This document shows, one piece after another, positions 21,326-34,300 of a stretch of DNA of 64,000 nucleotides. The translations under genes and the position numbers were made by a program. Under the pieces are notes generated by a model. It was not told the DNA's origin. It saw only the letters and a program-made list of their open reading frames with translations, and made no database searches. The first letter of the stretch is position 1, and each line of letters starts with the position of its first letter. Source of the stretch: Tetraselmis striata (Eukaryota; Chlorophyta; Chlorodendrophyceae; Chlorodendrales; Chlorodendraceae); the NCBI GenBank assembly GCA_006384855.1, contig VCJN01000608.1:90973-154972 (forward strand). The letters are read 5' to 3'.

Positions 21326-21660
21326 TAAACATCTCAGTCCCTGAGACGTGTTTGTGTGCTTGCTTACCCGGAGCAAGATGGTGGTGGAGCAGCTGGCCGG
21401 ACCAAGCTACATGTTTCAAAAGAAGTGACAAGAGCATCGGCGCGGGGCTGAGCCTAGGCGCGATGAGGCGCGATGCGTGCCGCTAATATAGCGATACTAG
21501 CGGTGTAATTCATAAGCGCACGAACCGAATCACTACGTCTCGTATCGGCGCGCGGCGCGCGCGAACTACTCATCAGTCAACTGTCATCAACAGTCTTCTT
21601 GGCTGATGTAGTATAAGTCCTCTAGCTCCGGGGCAGCTTGCCATAGTGCATACTCCAACA
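21326..21660 (-). repeat. 3' LTR of the 21.3-30.8 kb copia element
   Basis: It is 335 bp. It matches 29807-29979 and 30665-30805 of the 5' LTR, including TAAACAT at one end and CTCCAACA at the other (plus-strand reading). Confidence 0.85.
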
Positions 21661-21888
21661 ACCCCGTCGAGGACACACCGGGGCTCTGAGAAGCGGGACC
21701 CGTGTGGCATCGCTCAGTCCGGAGTGCACGTGGAAGGTCACAAGCCCATAGTTGGCCGAGCTTGCTTCTCGAGGGCGACCCGCCGGGGAAGAGGCTTGGT
21801 CATTATGTATGCCGAGTTGGGGTCCGTTGCGATGTCCCCAACCCTGACCGTGCCGGCCTCGACGTGGTCTTTCACAAAGTGTCAACGC

Positions 21889-23932
21889 TAAACGGCTCAA
21901 CCGCGGAGGTGATGTTGAGTGGGATGGACGGAGGTGATGTTGCTCGGAGCATCTTCTAGTGGTAGCAGCGAGCCGGACGCGAGATGCGGGGACTGTGGGC
22001 AGCAAGCAAGTGGAAGCAGAGCGCCCGGCGGGCTGGGAGACAGGCATAGGCGCGCGCGACATGTGCCCGGCCGATGCTAGGGTATCGGCCGGTGCTAGGG
22101 TATCGGGCAGATTCCAACAGCCCCCCTCAATTGTAAACGGGGGTCATCTCCGTCTGGCCGTTGTGTGCAGTTGGAACAATGATGGTCGGAGTCTGGCGCA
22201 AACACAATACCGAGTAGTAGTAGTAGTCAACAGTGACTAGCCTATACATCCTTGATAGCTTCCGGGCGACGCCCTCCCGCGTGCACTGCACTCCATGCTA
22301 CACCGTCGCCCCACTGTGTTGTCTTATCCAACACAAGTCTTATCCTCGGAGCTGGTTGGTGATGAGGCCGCGAGGGTGTCATCTTCGTGCCATGGGCGAT
22401 GCCGGGCAGTGCGGTGCGCAAGATGCTCTCTTGCAGCCTCTCCGCGAGCGGCGGGGCTGCTGAGCACATGCTGTTGGTAGCCAACGCAGTCGGGGGAGCA
22501 CAAGGCGGGCTGCTCGTAGCTGAGCTGCCGGCACCAATTAGTAGTGCTGCCTCGCGCCGACTCTAGGCCCAACGCGCACGCACGCCTCCATGCCAAAGGG
22601 CAGATAGCCAACGCAGTCGGGGGGGCCCAGGCAGCTCATACACATGCGGCTCGTAGCTGGGATGCTCGTATCCGGGGTGCTCGTAGGTGGGCTGCTGATC
22701 CGGATGGTGCACTCGCTCTCCTTGCGGTCGCCATTGCGCTGCATGCCTCGCCGATGATGCAACAACAACAACAATCGCCGGAAGCGGCGCGGAAGTTGGT
22801 GATCTTGCACACCAAGCCGCCGCATTTGCCGGGCTTCTCGGGCCTTTGAATTGGGTTGGCCATGAAGATCGGCGCAGTGGGCCCAAGGGTCGTCGCAGCG
22901 GCCGCCTATAAGGTTCACGCGCACGGTGTCGTAAATGCGCGTTCTCGCCAGGCAGCCCCGAAGAAGTCGCCATGTGGCGTTTTGTTGCCGTTGTATGAAG
23001 CACGAATCACGAAACACTGCACGAAACATAAAGCACTGCACGACGAAGTGGATGCTTGCTACGCGGCCATGTGTCGGCGGCAAGATCACCACGTTGTTGA
23101 TTCCGGTAAGTGGGACCGGTTTGCGGGATGTGACAGGCGGGACCTGAGTATGTAGGCGCATGGGCGGTTTGCGCGTGGTTCTCGTTGCGACGATCTTAGA
23201 TGGCTGCTAAAAGACGCGATCCACGCTGAAACGCTCCATTGTGTTATCATTGTCCGGGTTCATGGGATCCGCACAGCACCTCCGCGACGGTCGTCCGGCG
23301 GTCCTTCTAGCAAGCAAAAGTCACTTGCGGGCTCGCCGGCGGTTTCGCCATCTACCTCTAGTATTGCTAGTGAAACCACGACGTGTGACGGCCTGGCTCG
23401 ACGCAAGATGTGTAAATTTTTATTTTGAAGTTTCTCTAAAATGTAAACCTTGTAGCTAAGCACAGCGGTGATTCGACACAATCCCGGGGACTTGTCTATT
23501 GAGCGCAACCCCGGAGGCTGGCTCTCAAGACCGGTAGGCGGAACCCCGATACGGTATGTTGAGCGCCTCCCCGGAAGGCCGGCTCCCTCGGGCCTGCGGT
23601 AGGCGGAACCCCGATACGGTGTCGGGAGGTTTGTGTACCAACCTCGGAGGATCAGCGTGCATCCGCCGCCCCTTGTGGGCTTGTTTTAGGCACCCTTGTG
23701 ACAGCCGCCTCGGCAGTTTTTCGAACGACTCCGGACATGTGCCGGACGCACGGACTTCTGCATGCACCCCCTCGCGCCCACATATCGTGTAGGTGATAGC
23801 CCATAACCTAAACGGCTCAAGCGTGGAGGTGATGTCGAGTAACTGTGCTCGGAGCATCATCTTACACTGGGAGCAGCGAGCCCGGCTCGAGCTGCGGGGA
23901 CTGTGGGCAGGAAGAGAGTGGAAATAGAGCCT
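21889..23932 (-). mobile_element. Short (~2 kb) LTR element, minus-strand copy, nested
   Basis: The 3' LTR is 22119-21889 (231 bp; minus strand TGTTGGAATCTGCC... GCCGTTTA) and is preceded by a polypurine tract, TTGAGGGGGG (22131-22121). The 5' LTR is truncated (about 23932-23809) and is followed by GGTTATGGGC (23808-23799), the same initiator-tRNA half-match as in the larger element. The internal sequence is colinear with 60454-62038 on the other strand. The LTR end and priming site resemble those of the surrounding copia element, so it may be mobilised by that family. Confidence 0.8.
22242..23161 (-). pseudogene. Internal coding-like region of the short LTR element
   Basis: Peptides conserved with the plus-strand copy at 61000-61911 include VPPVTSRKPVPLTG / VPPITSRTPVPLTG, HFVVQCFMFRAV / HFAVQCFVFRAV, and the last segment GTKMTPSR.HHQPAP ending PEAI.DV at the same stop. 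The conservation suggests a protein was once encoded. Frames are broken in both copies and no family is recognised. Confidence 0.45.
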
Positions 23933-24686
23933 ACTAATCCACTAGCACTTGTGTTGTCGCTACTCCACGGACTTGGTTGCTACCGGCTCCGTCAGGGGCT
24001 CCTTGACTGCAGCACATGCACCACAGAGCAAGCACACGATCGACAGTCTTAGTCGTTGACGCGTCGCCACACGCGAGAACTCATTCGCACATGTTGACCA
24101 CCCAAACCACTGTAGACCGTACCTCTCGCGTCATTTAGCGTGTAGCAAATGGATTTCTGCATAGCACCACCGTCCGCCGATAACCTGAGGTGCGCAACCG
24201 GCTCGAGGAGCTTGCTCTGGGACTGAGGTGGGGAAGGGACTGGGGTGCCTTCACGGTTGTTGATACAGTTATGATGAGATGGGCGGGCGTCAGAGACGAC
24301 GACAATGAACGACCGACGACTGGCGAACGTAGTCGTAGCGGTAGGTACGAGTACCGCCCGCCGTCATCTTTAGTATCGGGTAGACTTCGCACATGCAAAA
24401 TACTGCAAAAGCCCCAGCAAGTCAACGACGGGGATAGCGCGGCTGCGCGCATGCGTGCGCGCGTCCTCGGAAAACCATTATTCACCGGAACATCACTTGC
24501 CTTATAGTCCCGCGGGCGGGCCTTGCACTAATACTATCTGCAGTACAGTCATTTGGCTCTACCGGGATTTCACCTGCCTAACTGGCCCCCGCGACACCCC
24601 CCGCGATGCGAGTGGTGCTTGGTGCGCTCGCTAATGAATGATGGTGTTGGTCGCGTAGCTAATCCCACCGTGATTGTCCTCCATCA

Positions 24687-27600
24687 TTAGGAGTAGCCGG
24701 ACGTCGGAGTCAAGAATCTCCAAGACGAGCATTTTGAGGTGAACGCCGTGAGGTCCTTGACAGCCAGTGCCATTGCCATTGTCTCGGCGTCGACATGTGA
24801 CTGCGCGACACCGTCCTCTGGGTCTTGCATTAGTGTTGGCATCGCTGCGGACTTGTAGCTGTATGCACCGTAGTCACCGAGGTGTAAAACGTAGCCGCCA
24901 CGCGAACGACGTTGTAGGAGGTCAGATGCGAAGTCTGCGTCCGCGTAGCCCACCAGCCGCAGTCCGTCGGCTGACTTCGCGCCCCGTTTGATGCCAGAAT
25001 GCATTGTGCCTTTGAGATACCATAGCACTCGCCCCAATAAGGCTGTCATGGCGCGAGGTTGCTTCTGCACGCTACCGAGCACGCCGGGTGCCGTGATTAT
25101 GTCTAGATGAGTGCAACTATTGACGCACATCATGCCGCCCAGAAATTGCACGAAACGGGAGCGTTTTGTGTCGCTGAGCAGTGGGGATGCGCTGACCGTG
25201 GCGGGGAGTGCTTGTAGAAGTCCGCGACCATGGGTCTGCCGACTTGCAGTCCGACATGCCAAACCGATCGAGCATCTCGTTGATGTAGGCGTTCTGTGTG
25301 TATGTGACGCGGTGGTTCGGCCAGTCGTAGTCGATGGACATACCGAAAACCCACGGTTTGTCATGCGGCTTCACCTTGAAACATGTGCTCAGGCGCTCCT
25401 CGAACTCGTCGAGCCAGGGGACGTCGTTGCCGGAGAGTGGCATGTCGTCGACACATACGCCGAGTATAGTGAAACTTCCATGTGCGCGATACACGAACGC
25501 GCATGGGTCGGCGCGGCAGCGACTCCAGCCTTTGTTGATGCGCCATTTGGACATAAGCTCTGCCCATCACCGGCCGGACTTGCGGAGACCACAGGGACAC
25601 TTGGAAAGTTGATATATACGACCGGTGCAATCGTCGAAACCCTCGAGCTGACGCATGAAGACGCGCTCGTTGTCCGGCGTAGGAGCGTTGCGGTAGGCGG
25701 GCACGGGGTGGGGCTGTTGGAAGTGTAGTTGCACGGCTGCGAGCGACGATGGCGAAGAATACCCGCATGCTGGAAATGCGGATGACGACTGGTGCGTAGT
25801 TATGATTCTCTGTGTCTCCCTTTCCTACTTCATAATTGCCGCAGGCCTCAGCCCGGGATTTTGACCTTATTATGAGTGCCGTCGGGAGCAACCGTCACCT
25901 TGAAGACCACTGACCATGAAGGATGTTGGCGCCCGGAGTAGTAGGATAATACAAGAGTTCCCATGTATGGTTGGCCACCATGCCACTCCATTCTGTCTGG
26001 ATGGAAGGTCCCCACACATAGCGGGAAGCGGGGCTCATGGCCTCCTTGTAGGTACGCGGTGTGGGCAGCACATCCACTGCACTGAGCATGGCCATTGGCA
26101 CCTCTAAGAGTGGAGCCGGATCATGTGGATAGCTGGCGTAGTCGATGTAAAGTCATCAGCATGACTATCTAGACAGACAATGTCTTATGGTGCGCGTGCC
26201 ATCATTGCAAACCCAGCAGATGGGCGTTTGGCATTGGCTGGGCGAACCTCGGAAGCGGAGCTGGGCTGGCGAGGTGCGTCAATTGACAGTGTGTTGCCAA
26301 CGTCATCTTGTGCCGGTATCTTTGACTGATAGCGTCGATGACCCCGCTGATCATCTGCCTCGATGTTACACATGTGATACGTGTCTGCATCCGCCGGCAC
26401 GATGGAATTGTCGGTGTTGGGATCGGCGACGAAGCCACTCTCATCCTCGATGAAGCGCATATAGACGATGCAAGTGGATGGGTTGAGGACGAGGTAGCAT
26501 GACGTGGTGCCATGGCAGCACCAGAAACGCCTTTCCATGCCTTGGCATCAAACTTCCTCCGGGTCCACCAGGGATCTTGACATAACCTTGCAGACAAACA
26601 CGCTCACTTTGTCTATGTGAATGTCCTTTGCGCCACGTGTTAGCACATATTATGGAGCCTCTCGCTAGTCAGAGCTAACTCATTCTGGCACCGCACGTCG
26701 TTTCTTGAGCCAAAGCGCTGCGCTAGTAGATGTGGTCCAATACTTGTTAGGCACTGGCATCTCAGACAACATGCATGCTGCACGTTGTCCATGATGGTTG
26801 CCAAGGGCGCTCGATCTTGCCATGATGGTTGTGGAAGTACGTAGTTGTCCACTCGGTGCGCCCGCCCATATGCCTCCCACCATGTCATCAATGGCATGTG
26901 TCTCAAAGAGTCACTGTCAAATCTGACAGTGGGTGCATATGGCTGATCTGATTGAGCCCGATATTTGAGATTGAAGTGCATGGTATCATTTAGCATCGAT
27001 CGCACCGCGGGAAGCACTTTAACTGCCTCCTTAGTGCGGAGGTGGCGGTGCCGCCGGAAGCGGGACAGGTGACACACAACGATGATGGCGGTGTATTTGA
27101 AAGCACCATGTGATGTGCTGTGAATGGGGCCAAAGACATCATCTGACACATGACTGTCACATGTGTTCGACGGAGCATCAAGAGCGCGAATCGCAGATGC
27201 GGTGGTTGCTTTGTTCAAGAGATAGGAGTGGCATTGGATGTTCCTTACATCACTAGCAAAACTAGGTACACTCAATACCCCATTGCTATGTTGCGCATGC
27301 ACAGTGCCCATGCAGGGAGGGCCTAGACGTTTGTGCCATAGTAGCATAGCTGAGTCAGCCACCGTAGTCAGAAGTGGTTGCTTGGTTATCAACATTGTCG
27401 CTCTCCCGTGTCGAGTCCAGGAGGCGCAATGCGTTGTGGCCTCTCAAGCGCACAACTCATGTCGACATAATTAACGTGCCATAGTCAGCACCACCCGGGA
27501 AGTTGAAGTTACCGAGCATGCGTTTTTGCATCCACAAGACGCCGATCAGCCTGCCGATGCCCAGGGGGTTTGTGTCGAGTAGAGATGGGCAAAGACCGCC

Positions 27601-29373
27601 GGCATATTCACCGTACAAGCAGTGCCATGAGAGTGCATTGTCGATATTGCTATCTATTGTTCCGCTGCCCTCGACCGTCACGCCGACATCCCCCAATTGC
27701 TTCTCCGCTGGTCTCGGAACGAAATGCCACAAAGTCGCTCTTGCGAGCGGTGACGATTCGAGGTTTTTTTCCTTTTTTTCGCCCCCGGGATAGGACTGGC
27801 AATAGTGAAACCCTTGCCGCGTCTCTACGACGGCCGTTTAGGCAGTAATCCGGTTACGGAAGTTGACGATTCGAGGTGTGCATGCCAAGTCTACGACCCA
27901 AGATATGCTGAGTTTGGGAGCGCCAGTGAAATGTGAGAGAAATGCCAGAAGTGGGGCGGTAGTGGCCCCGCGCAACAACTTCTTCTCCTCCTACTCCTCA
28001 GGCGTGAGTTCATCGCCGAGGTCCGACTCGTCGGCGGGGTAGTCCGCGCTCACGATAGACTCGTCGAAAGTCGCGAGAGCGACGCCGGACATTGACGGTC
28101 CGTCGGTTGGGTACTTGAGCTTCATCGCTTTGATTTATACGCGCAGATACTTGAGGATGTCTGAGTCCCTCGATGTGCACTATCGGTCAAGTGTTTCTCC
28201 CCGCACGCGCCACATGTACCGAATGCGGTTGTCTTACGGAGCAAGTGTGTGGAACGTTGCTAATGAGCAGCGACGAGGACGCGACTAGACGACGGAGTAG
28301 GAGTCGACGACCGTGCGACGAATGTGGCATGCACGGCGTCACAGTTCGGCGAAGACTGCCTCGAAGCCACTTCGTGACTGCTTAGACTCGTCGTGCTCTG
28401 TGTCACTAGCCTCCCAGATTTTGTCGTAATTATAATGTAATGCCTCGTAATCGCGATTATCCCACGGAATGGCGTGTGATCGCCGTCGTGTCCCCGGCCA
28501 AAAAATTGACAATACGGTTCATATCCAGACATAAAGACGGTCACAAAGGTTGTTCCACGCCAGAGCTCCTCGGTTTTTGACCGGTGAGTCCTTGGGCAGT
28601 CGTAGCTCGGCACTTGCGTCGGCGTGCTGCTGAGGTAGTTGCACCATTAGGTTGTAGAGATAATAGCCATGAAGAGGCATGTCGATTGCTTGGTCATCTG
28701 TCGGATGGATCAGAACGAGTTGGTCGCTCACCTCGGGCAGTGCCATGTAGAGGTAGGAAATGAGTGTATTTTTCCATTCGACAAAACCGTCTGGTCGAAC
28801 GAGCTTCCGTCCGTCGAGCTTGACCGACTTAGTCGCTTGTTCGTCCCCACGACACATGCTCGCCTTCCACACGGCACCATGCTGCGGGTTGGCTAAACCG
28901 ACAGTCTGGCGACGATTTGGAGCACGATACGGTTGATGCCCCAGGTATCCAAAATTTGCACGTGGAGCCGGAACCGGAACCCGAGGTGGAGGTGGAGGTG
29001 GAGCACGAGGTGCGGCCCGCTGATTAGCAAGCGGTGCTTCCATTGTTCTGCGTTGTTCAACATGAAACAAACGCATCTCCTCTCATAAAAGATGTTGTCT
29101 GGCGACGAGATCGCGCAGGCCTTACGATAGCCGAGTAGTGATGGCAGCGAGCTCATGGTGTTGATGGTCTTGTCGACTGTCGAGTGGTGCCAGACGAGCT
29201 TGCAAGCTCGTTGTCGTCGGATTTGTCACAACCGGAGTCTTATGTTTCGTCGGAAACGCGTACGAGTTCTTCGGCATTCTCCAGAAGGCTTCGCCGAGAA
29301 CGACGGGAGTCTCGACGTGTTGTTCGTCACTCGCCTCGAGGCTGGGAGAAATCAAGGGAGATGAGTCGGCCAT
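24687..29373 (-). pseudogene. Gag-Pol remnants of the minus-strand copia element
   Basis: In 5'-to-3' order on the minus strand: Gag-like pieces (29373-29122 and 29076-28519, with GFVEWKNTLISYLYMALPE); a protease C-terminal region (about 27730-27460, GVTVEGSGTI and LWMQKRMLGNFNF); GAG-pre-integrase LLWHKRLGPPCMGTVHA and the integrase core (27395-26640, SHVSDDVFGPIHS, KEAVKVL); integrase C-terminus (about 26590-26190); RT start (26101-25895, RTYKEAMSP... ANHTWELL); RT catalytic box GVCVDDMPLSGND (about 25470-25430) and YTQNAYINEMLDRFGM; and RNase H (about 25000-24690, VGYADADFASD, SHVDAETMAMALAV). Multiple frameshifts and stops separate these blocks. Similarity to Ty1/copia Pol is clear. The element cannot be autonomous in this state. 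Confidence 0.85.
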
Positions 29374-29795
29374 AGTACATGTAGATCCAGTGGGAACTAT
29401 TGTCGTTCATGCCAGCTCGCAGAGCATCCAACACATGGATTTGCGCAATACCAGCTCCGACATCTGCAAGTTCTTCGCAACCCTCCATATCCGAGACTTG
29501 TAAATGCGTCCGCCGTTGCTTACGACGCAGCACCGATTGACCATGTTCTCCCACCCCAAAACGCCAGAGGGAGTTCAAAAAAGCATCCGGTCGGCTCGGT
29601 GGAGTTGAAGCGATTCGAATTCGAAAAAAATCCTTCGAAAAAATCAAAAACTAAGCTAAACACATTTTTCTGTCTAGTGATTTGTCTAGTGATTTGCTGT
29701 GTATTTGTCTAGTGATTTGCCGTGCTGCAGGGGCAATTATCACTCGATCGGAGCAGAGACAGTGATTCAAATATCTTTACACACGAATATGTGAA

Positions 29796-29806
29796 GGCCC
29801 ATAACC
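29796..29806 (-). promoter_or_regulatory. Primer binding site complementary to initiator tRNA-Met anticodon arm
   Basis: Minus-strand GGTTATGGGCC directly follows the 5' LTR. It is the exact complement of GGCCCAUAACC, which contains the CAU anticodon of eukaryotic initiator tRNA-Met. Priming by an internal half-tRNA is known for Drosophila copia and yeast Ty5. Confidence 0.75.
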
Positions 29807-30805
29807 TAAACATGTCAATCCATGGGACCTGTCTGTGTGCGAGCTTGCCCACATAAAGATGATGGTGGACCAACTGGCCAGCCCAAGCTGCTGGGATAGA
29901 AGAAGTGACAAGAGCAGCATCGCGGGGCTGAGCCTAGGCGCGACGAGGCGCGCTGCGTGCCGCTATGTGATACTAGCGCTATCATCGCTGAAGTGCAAAG
30001 ACGTGCCGCCCAACCAAATGCGCAACAGCCAGCAGCATAGCGCATGTCGACACAGTTGCTGCCACGCTCTCCCGCAGGAATTCTGCATCCTGCGCTGCTC
30101 TCGTCTCTTCTACTCCGCACGTTGACCTGCTTGGGCAGCCCGGGCTGCGCGCCAGCTCCTCCAAGCCCCTTAGTCGCTACTGCTCTACGAAGAGCTGCCC
30201 GACGATCCACGCGACGCTGTGCAAAACGCTGTAATGAAAAACGCACTATGAAGTAACTTGACAGTTGAATCAGCGATGCGTCGATTTTTCATAAAATTTT
30301 AAAAGAACGGGTTCTATATCACTGGCCTAGAGTTCCATGAATTGCATTGCCAGCGCTTTGAAGTACCAGCAGCGAGCGTTTGCATTGCCAGCGCTTTGAA
30401 GTACCAGAGTTTTTTTTTCCATTACCAGCAGCGAGTAGCGAGTACCAGTACTCATAGCCTCCCAACCGTGAGATCGTAATCGGACGGCTGTGTAATTAAG
30501 GACCGTGGGCGGGCGGGTGGGCGGGTGGGTGGATCATAGTACTTAGTAGTACATTCCAGTAGATAAGCGCTTTAGTCATGCACCTATAGGCCCGATCCGC
30601 TGCACTATACGGGTACCCGTACGGCAATAATAAAGCTCAACGCCGAAAAATCGACGCTGCGCTGGATAATCGAATCGCAAAGTCTCGCATTGGCGCGCGA
30701 CACGCGCCATGTAATCATCAGTCATCTGTCATCAACACTCTATAGGGCTGATGTAAGACAAGTCCTCTAGCTCCGGAGCAGCCTATCATAGTGCATACTC
30801 CAACA
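29807..30805 (-). repeat. 5' LTR of the copia element, split by an insertion
   Basis: It spans 999 bp against 335 bp for the 3' LTR. The LTR-matching parts are 29807-29979 and about 30665-30805. The middle (~690 bp) is unrelated to the 3' LTR and includes the dispersed repeat at 30250-30384. Confidence 0.75.
30250..30384. repeat. Dispersed repeat also at 63502-63626
   Basis: GAAGTAACTTGACAGTTGA through TTTTAAAAGAACGG to CCAGCGCTTTGAAGTACCAG recurs at 63502-63626 with few differences. A partial second copy of the last part lies at about 30380-30405. Confidence 0.85.
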
Positions 30806-30810
30806 GCTCG

Positions 30811-31362
30811 TGCGATTCGTCGACAATCCAAACTAGCGAATAGATCTGACGAGATGATGTTCTGTCAAACATATGCATTTTGGCCAGAGTAAAAAACTAA
30901 TCCGTCTCTCATGAGTGTTGCAGGAAGGCAGGCTCAGAACCGTAGCTCCGTAACCATCAGTGTCGCGCAACGGCCCGGTGCAGTGGTGTGCGTTGGTGTG
31001 CAGATGGAAGCGTGGCAGGAAATTAAAGTGGAGACGAAAAGGAACTAGTTCAAGAGACCACCCGACGCCATCAGCTTTTATAGCTGTTAGCGCCCCTGCT
31101 GGTCAGGCACGGCACCTTGGGAACTAGTGTTTGAGCTAGTTCTAGTGACTGTAATTCCTTCCGTTGAAAATCCGACTCGGCAGCGTCGTCTGCGGAACTA
31201 AATTGCAGGGCGCGTTTTGCACGCTCAGAGGGGCTGCAGTACTTAGTCAGTAGCTACTTCAGCAGCAACTCTGTAACACTTGGGCTGCAAATCAGGGCAT
31301 GAACGTGCCTACCAGGGCGCCTATTAAGCGCCGGGCACGTGCATCCTGCTATTTGCACTTGA
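30811..31362. other. No gene seen
   Basis: Spacer between the LTR element and the 3' end of the WD40 gene. Confidence 0.4.
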
Positions 31363-34300
31363 TCATCGCCCGTTTCGCCAGAAAATGAGGGATCCCTCCA
31401 CGTCGCCAGCGGCGAGCACGCGGTGGTTGTGACTCCATGACAGCGCTACCACAGGGCTGAGGTGTCCCTGCACGGAACAGCGCCCAGGTGCCAGCACCAG
31501 ACTCCCCTGAGTGGCATGAACCGGAGCGAGAGTGGCAGCTTGTACTGCTACATGTACGTGCCTCAGATTCGAAGTAGAATACTGCAAGGGGTGGCAGCTA
31601 GGCCGCAGTAGCTCCGTTGCTCACATGTGCAGCATCCACCATCTCTGCGCTCGCTTCTACATCGTAGCTCGGCCTCGCTCCCTGTCCATCTAATGCGGAA
31701 AATACACGTACTGACACTACCGGAACATCTGATTGGGTTCGCGGGTCGAAGAAATGGATTGTATTGCAGCATTAAGTCGGAGGATCACTGGGTAGTATTT
31801 GTGATATGGTATATTTCAACATAGATATACTATAAGTTTTCCTCTGCGCGCGGGCCAGGGGGGGTGCAGAACCATAGTATACCGCGAGCCCAAATCGTGC
31901 GTGTGGTGCTGGGTGAGGTTTGTTCTGCAAGTCGAACATTAGCGCGGTACGACTCGAAATCATTAACACCTGAAGCAGTGCGCATCCTGTGTGAGGGTTG
32001 TGCACCTGGGTGTGAATAATGGGGGCGGAAGAGGGAGGACGAGGAGGGGGCACCTGCAGCTGCATGACTGCTGATGGGGCCTGCTGTGGATTGAGTTTGG
32101 CTAGGTTGAAGATGGTGACTCCCGGATGCAGGCAGCCCAGCGCGATTGTTTCCGTCGCCTGCTTGACAGCATACAGTCAGTCCGGGGCCCACGTGGAACC
32201 TGCGCAGCTGCACCGAGGTAGGAAGCTGGGCGTGGAGCTGCCAGCAAGAGCAGTCAAACGCTACACTGGCGGTTGGCTACCTTGGTGGACGCAGAGGGCG
32301 GGCAGAAGACGGCATTGGTGTAGGGCGAGGGCGCCATGATCATTGCCTTGAGCTTTTGCACGATGCGCGGCGCCCGCCCGCTCACCGCTGGCCCGGTGGT
32401 GACTCCCCACAGGCACGCACAGCCGTCTGCCTGTCTCACGGCCAGACCCCATGGCAACCTCATCAGCGACCAGTGACACAGACACTAGACTCCATTAGCC
32501 TGTAATGTCACCCAGGAGGGCATCGATCATGATCAGAGAGGGGTACACCCTATTGATGCATGACCATGACCACCGTGCCGTGTGCAGTTTGGGATCGGCA
32601 TGCTCCTCATGGAGGGCGGAGGGCGCACCTGGTACGTGAGCACAGTGGATTCGTTGGCTACATCGGTCGGCGGCAGCACCTGCACGCTCAGCAACGGCAC
32701 CCGCTCTCGCGTGGGCGGCTGCGTGCGCGTGATCAGCGCAAGGCTCGGCCCGCTGGGCGAGGTGGCGAGGTCCGCGTCCAGCAGCACCAGGTGCCCGCGC
32801 GAATCGCCCACCAGCGCCAGGCTCTCTGTCACTGCCATGGACGCCGCGAACACACCCTCCCACGAGGACGTCTTGAGGGTGTACTTCCCGACGGTGCCCC
32901 CTGCGGGACAAGGCGCACAATGCGACAGAATATGGGCAGGGGATGGCGGAGTTGGGGCAGCCCCTTTCGCTCGCTGGCCGTGCCACCCTGCCAAGAGACT
33001 ACCAAGACTGAATCTATTGCGGAAGTAAAAATAGGCTCTATTGGATTCCAACATGAGGCGCTTGGGGCCTCCGCACCAAGGGCCATAATCAAAACATTCG
33101 AGGGAATGTCACTGCCATTAATCATGATATCCGTGATGTATCAAATCAGATAAAATCAAGGCCGATTTCTTCCTCTAAAATCAATCAAACATCTGATAAT
33201 ATGAATTGAGCATCATTAATCCATGATATCAGCTGCAAACCAACGGCAATTCACTGCCCCTGGAACAACACCGAGACTGCTGTGTATTGTACAGTTACCG
33301 ACGCTTGCCGGCGGGAAGTTGGCCCACCACACTGCAGGCCCTGACAAGGATGAACTGCTTGTCCATCGAAGTGTCGGGTGCTGATATGAAGATACATTCA
33401 CCGAGGTACCCGATAACTTGATCATAACATCTTCTTAGCATCGATTCATCATATCATATCACGATTGCTTTCATTACAAGACACCAATGCCAAACATTTA
33501 TCCAACACTGCTTAGGAGCGTTACTCCACGAGCAGTAATGCCTCCTCAGCAGGGGGGTGGGATGGGGTGGGTGTATGGGCATGCGCGCATGAGCAGGCCG
33601 CCGCCAAGCGGGCCGCTGGTCGCATTCACCTGTGGACGCATTGAGGCAGACCACCGTGCCTAGTGCTGTGCCAACCAGCACAAAATTTGGGTTGAGCGGG
33701 TGGAACCTGCGCTGAGGTTGCCGTGCACAGCAGCTGGTCAGATTATGCACCCTGGCCACATGGCGCAGCCGGACAGTCAGGTGGTGGTTGAGACCCCGGG
33801 CGCTACTGCTTGCCTGCAGCAAATGGCCGAGCCGGGAACCTGCAGCGTGCGCAGGCAGCCCCAGCCTGGCTCCCCCGTCCCGGTGCCCCACAGCACAGCG
33901 CTGCCGTCCTCGCAGCAGGCCAGGAGCGACGCGTCGCCGGCCGACCAGTCCAGGTCTGATACACCGGCCTCGTGCTCCAAAATCTGCCGCCCGGGGCGGC
34001 ACAGAGCTCAGCATAACTCACTCCCGCGGCGGCAACGCGCTGTTCCAATGGCATGGACATCCTGGCGGCAACACCGAGAGGGCCTGCTGGCCTCCTGCGC
34101 CCACCTCGCTAGCAGGCACGGCGCACCTGCATGATCGCAGTCTCCGGCTCCACCTGCATGATCCGCACCTGCCCAGCCTCATCGCCCACTGCCAGCAGGT
34201 CACTCCGCTGCGGCGCGAATTTGACGACGCTGATCGGCATCTCCGACTCCTCGCACACAACCTCCATCTCTTCCCATGCCACTCCGCGCACGCCATTCAG

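Larger units (their letters stand above)
21326..30805 (-). mobile_element. Decayed Ty1/copia LTR retrotransposon, ~9.5 kb including nested insertions
   Basis: The element is bounded by GCTCG on both sides (21321-21325 and 30806-30810), a 5-bp target duplication. On the minus strand the LTRs start TGTTGGAGTATGCACTATG and end ATGTTTA. The 5' LTR is 30805-29807 and the 3' LTR is 21660-21326. Just inside the 5' LTR is GGTTATGGGCC (29806-29796), complementary to the anticodon arm of initiator tRNA-Met. The internal region holds Gag, protease, integrase, RT and RNase H remnants in copia order (integrase before RT). A ~2-kb short LTR element is inserted near the 3' end, and about 690 bp is inserted in the 5' LTR. 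Stops and frameshifts make it non-functional. Confidence 0.85.

Noticed and set aside
21889..22119. A second 3' LTR of the large copia element
   Set aside because: It has its own polypurine tract, different internal sequence and a matching second copy at 60-62 kb, so it belongs to a separate short element.
28300..28340. Plus-strand CDECGMHG resembling a zinc knuckle
   Set aside because: It lies antisense within the minus-strand copia Gag-Pol region and lacks the full C-x2-C-x4-H-x4-C spacing.
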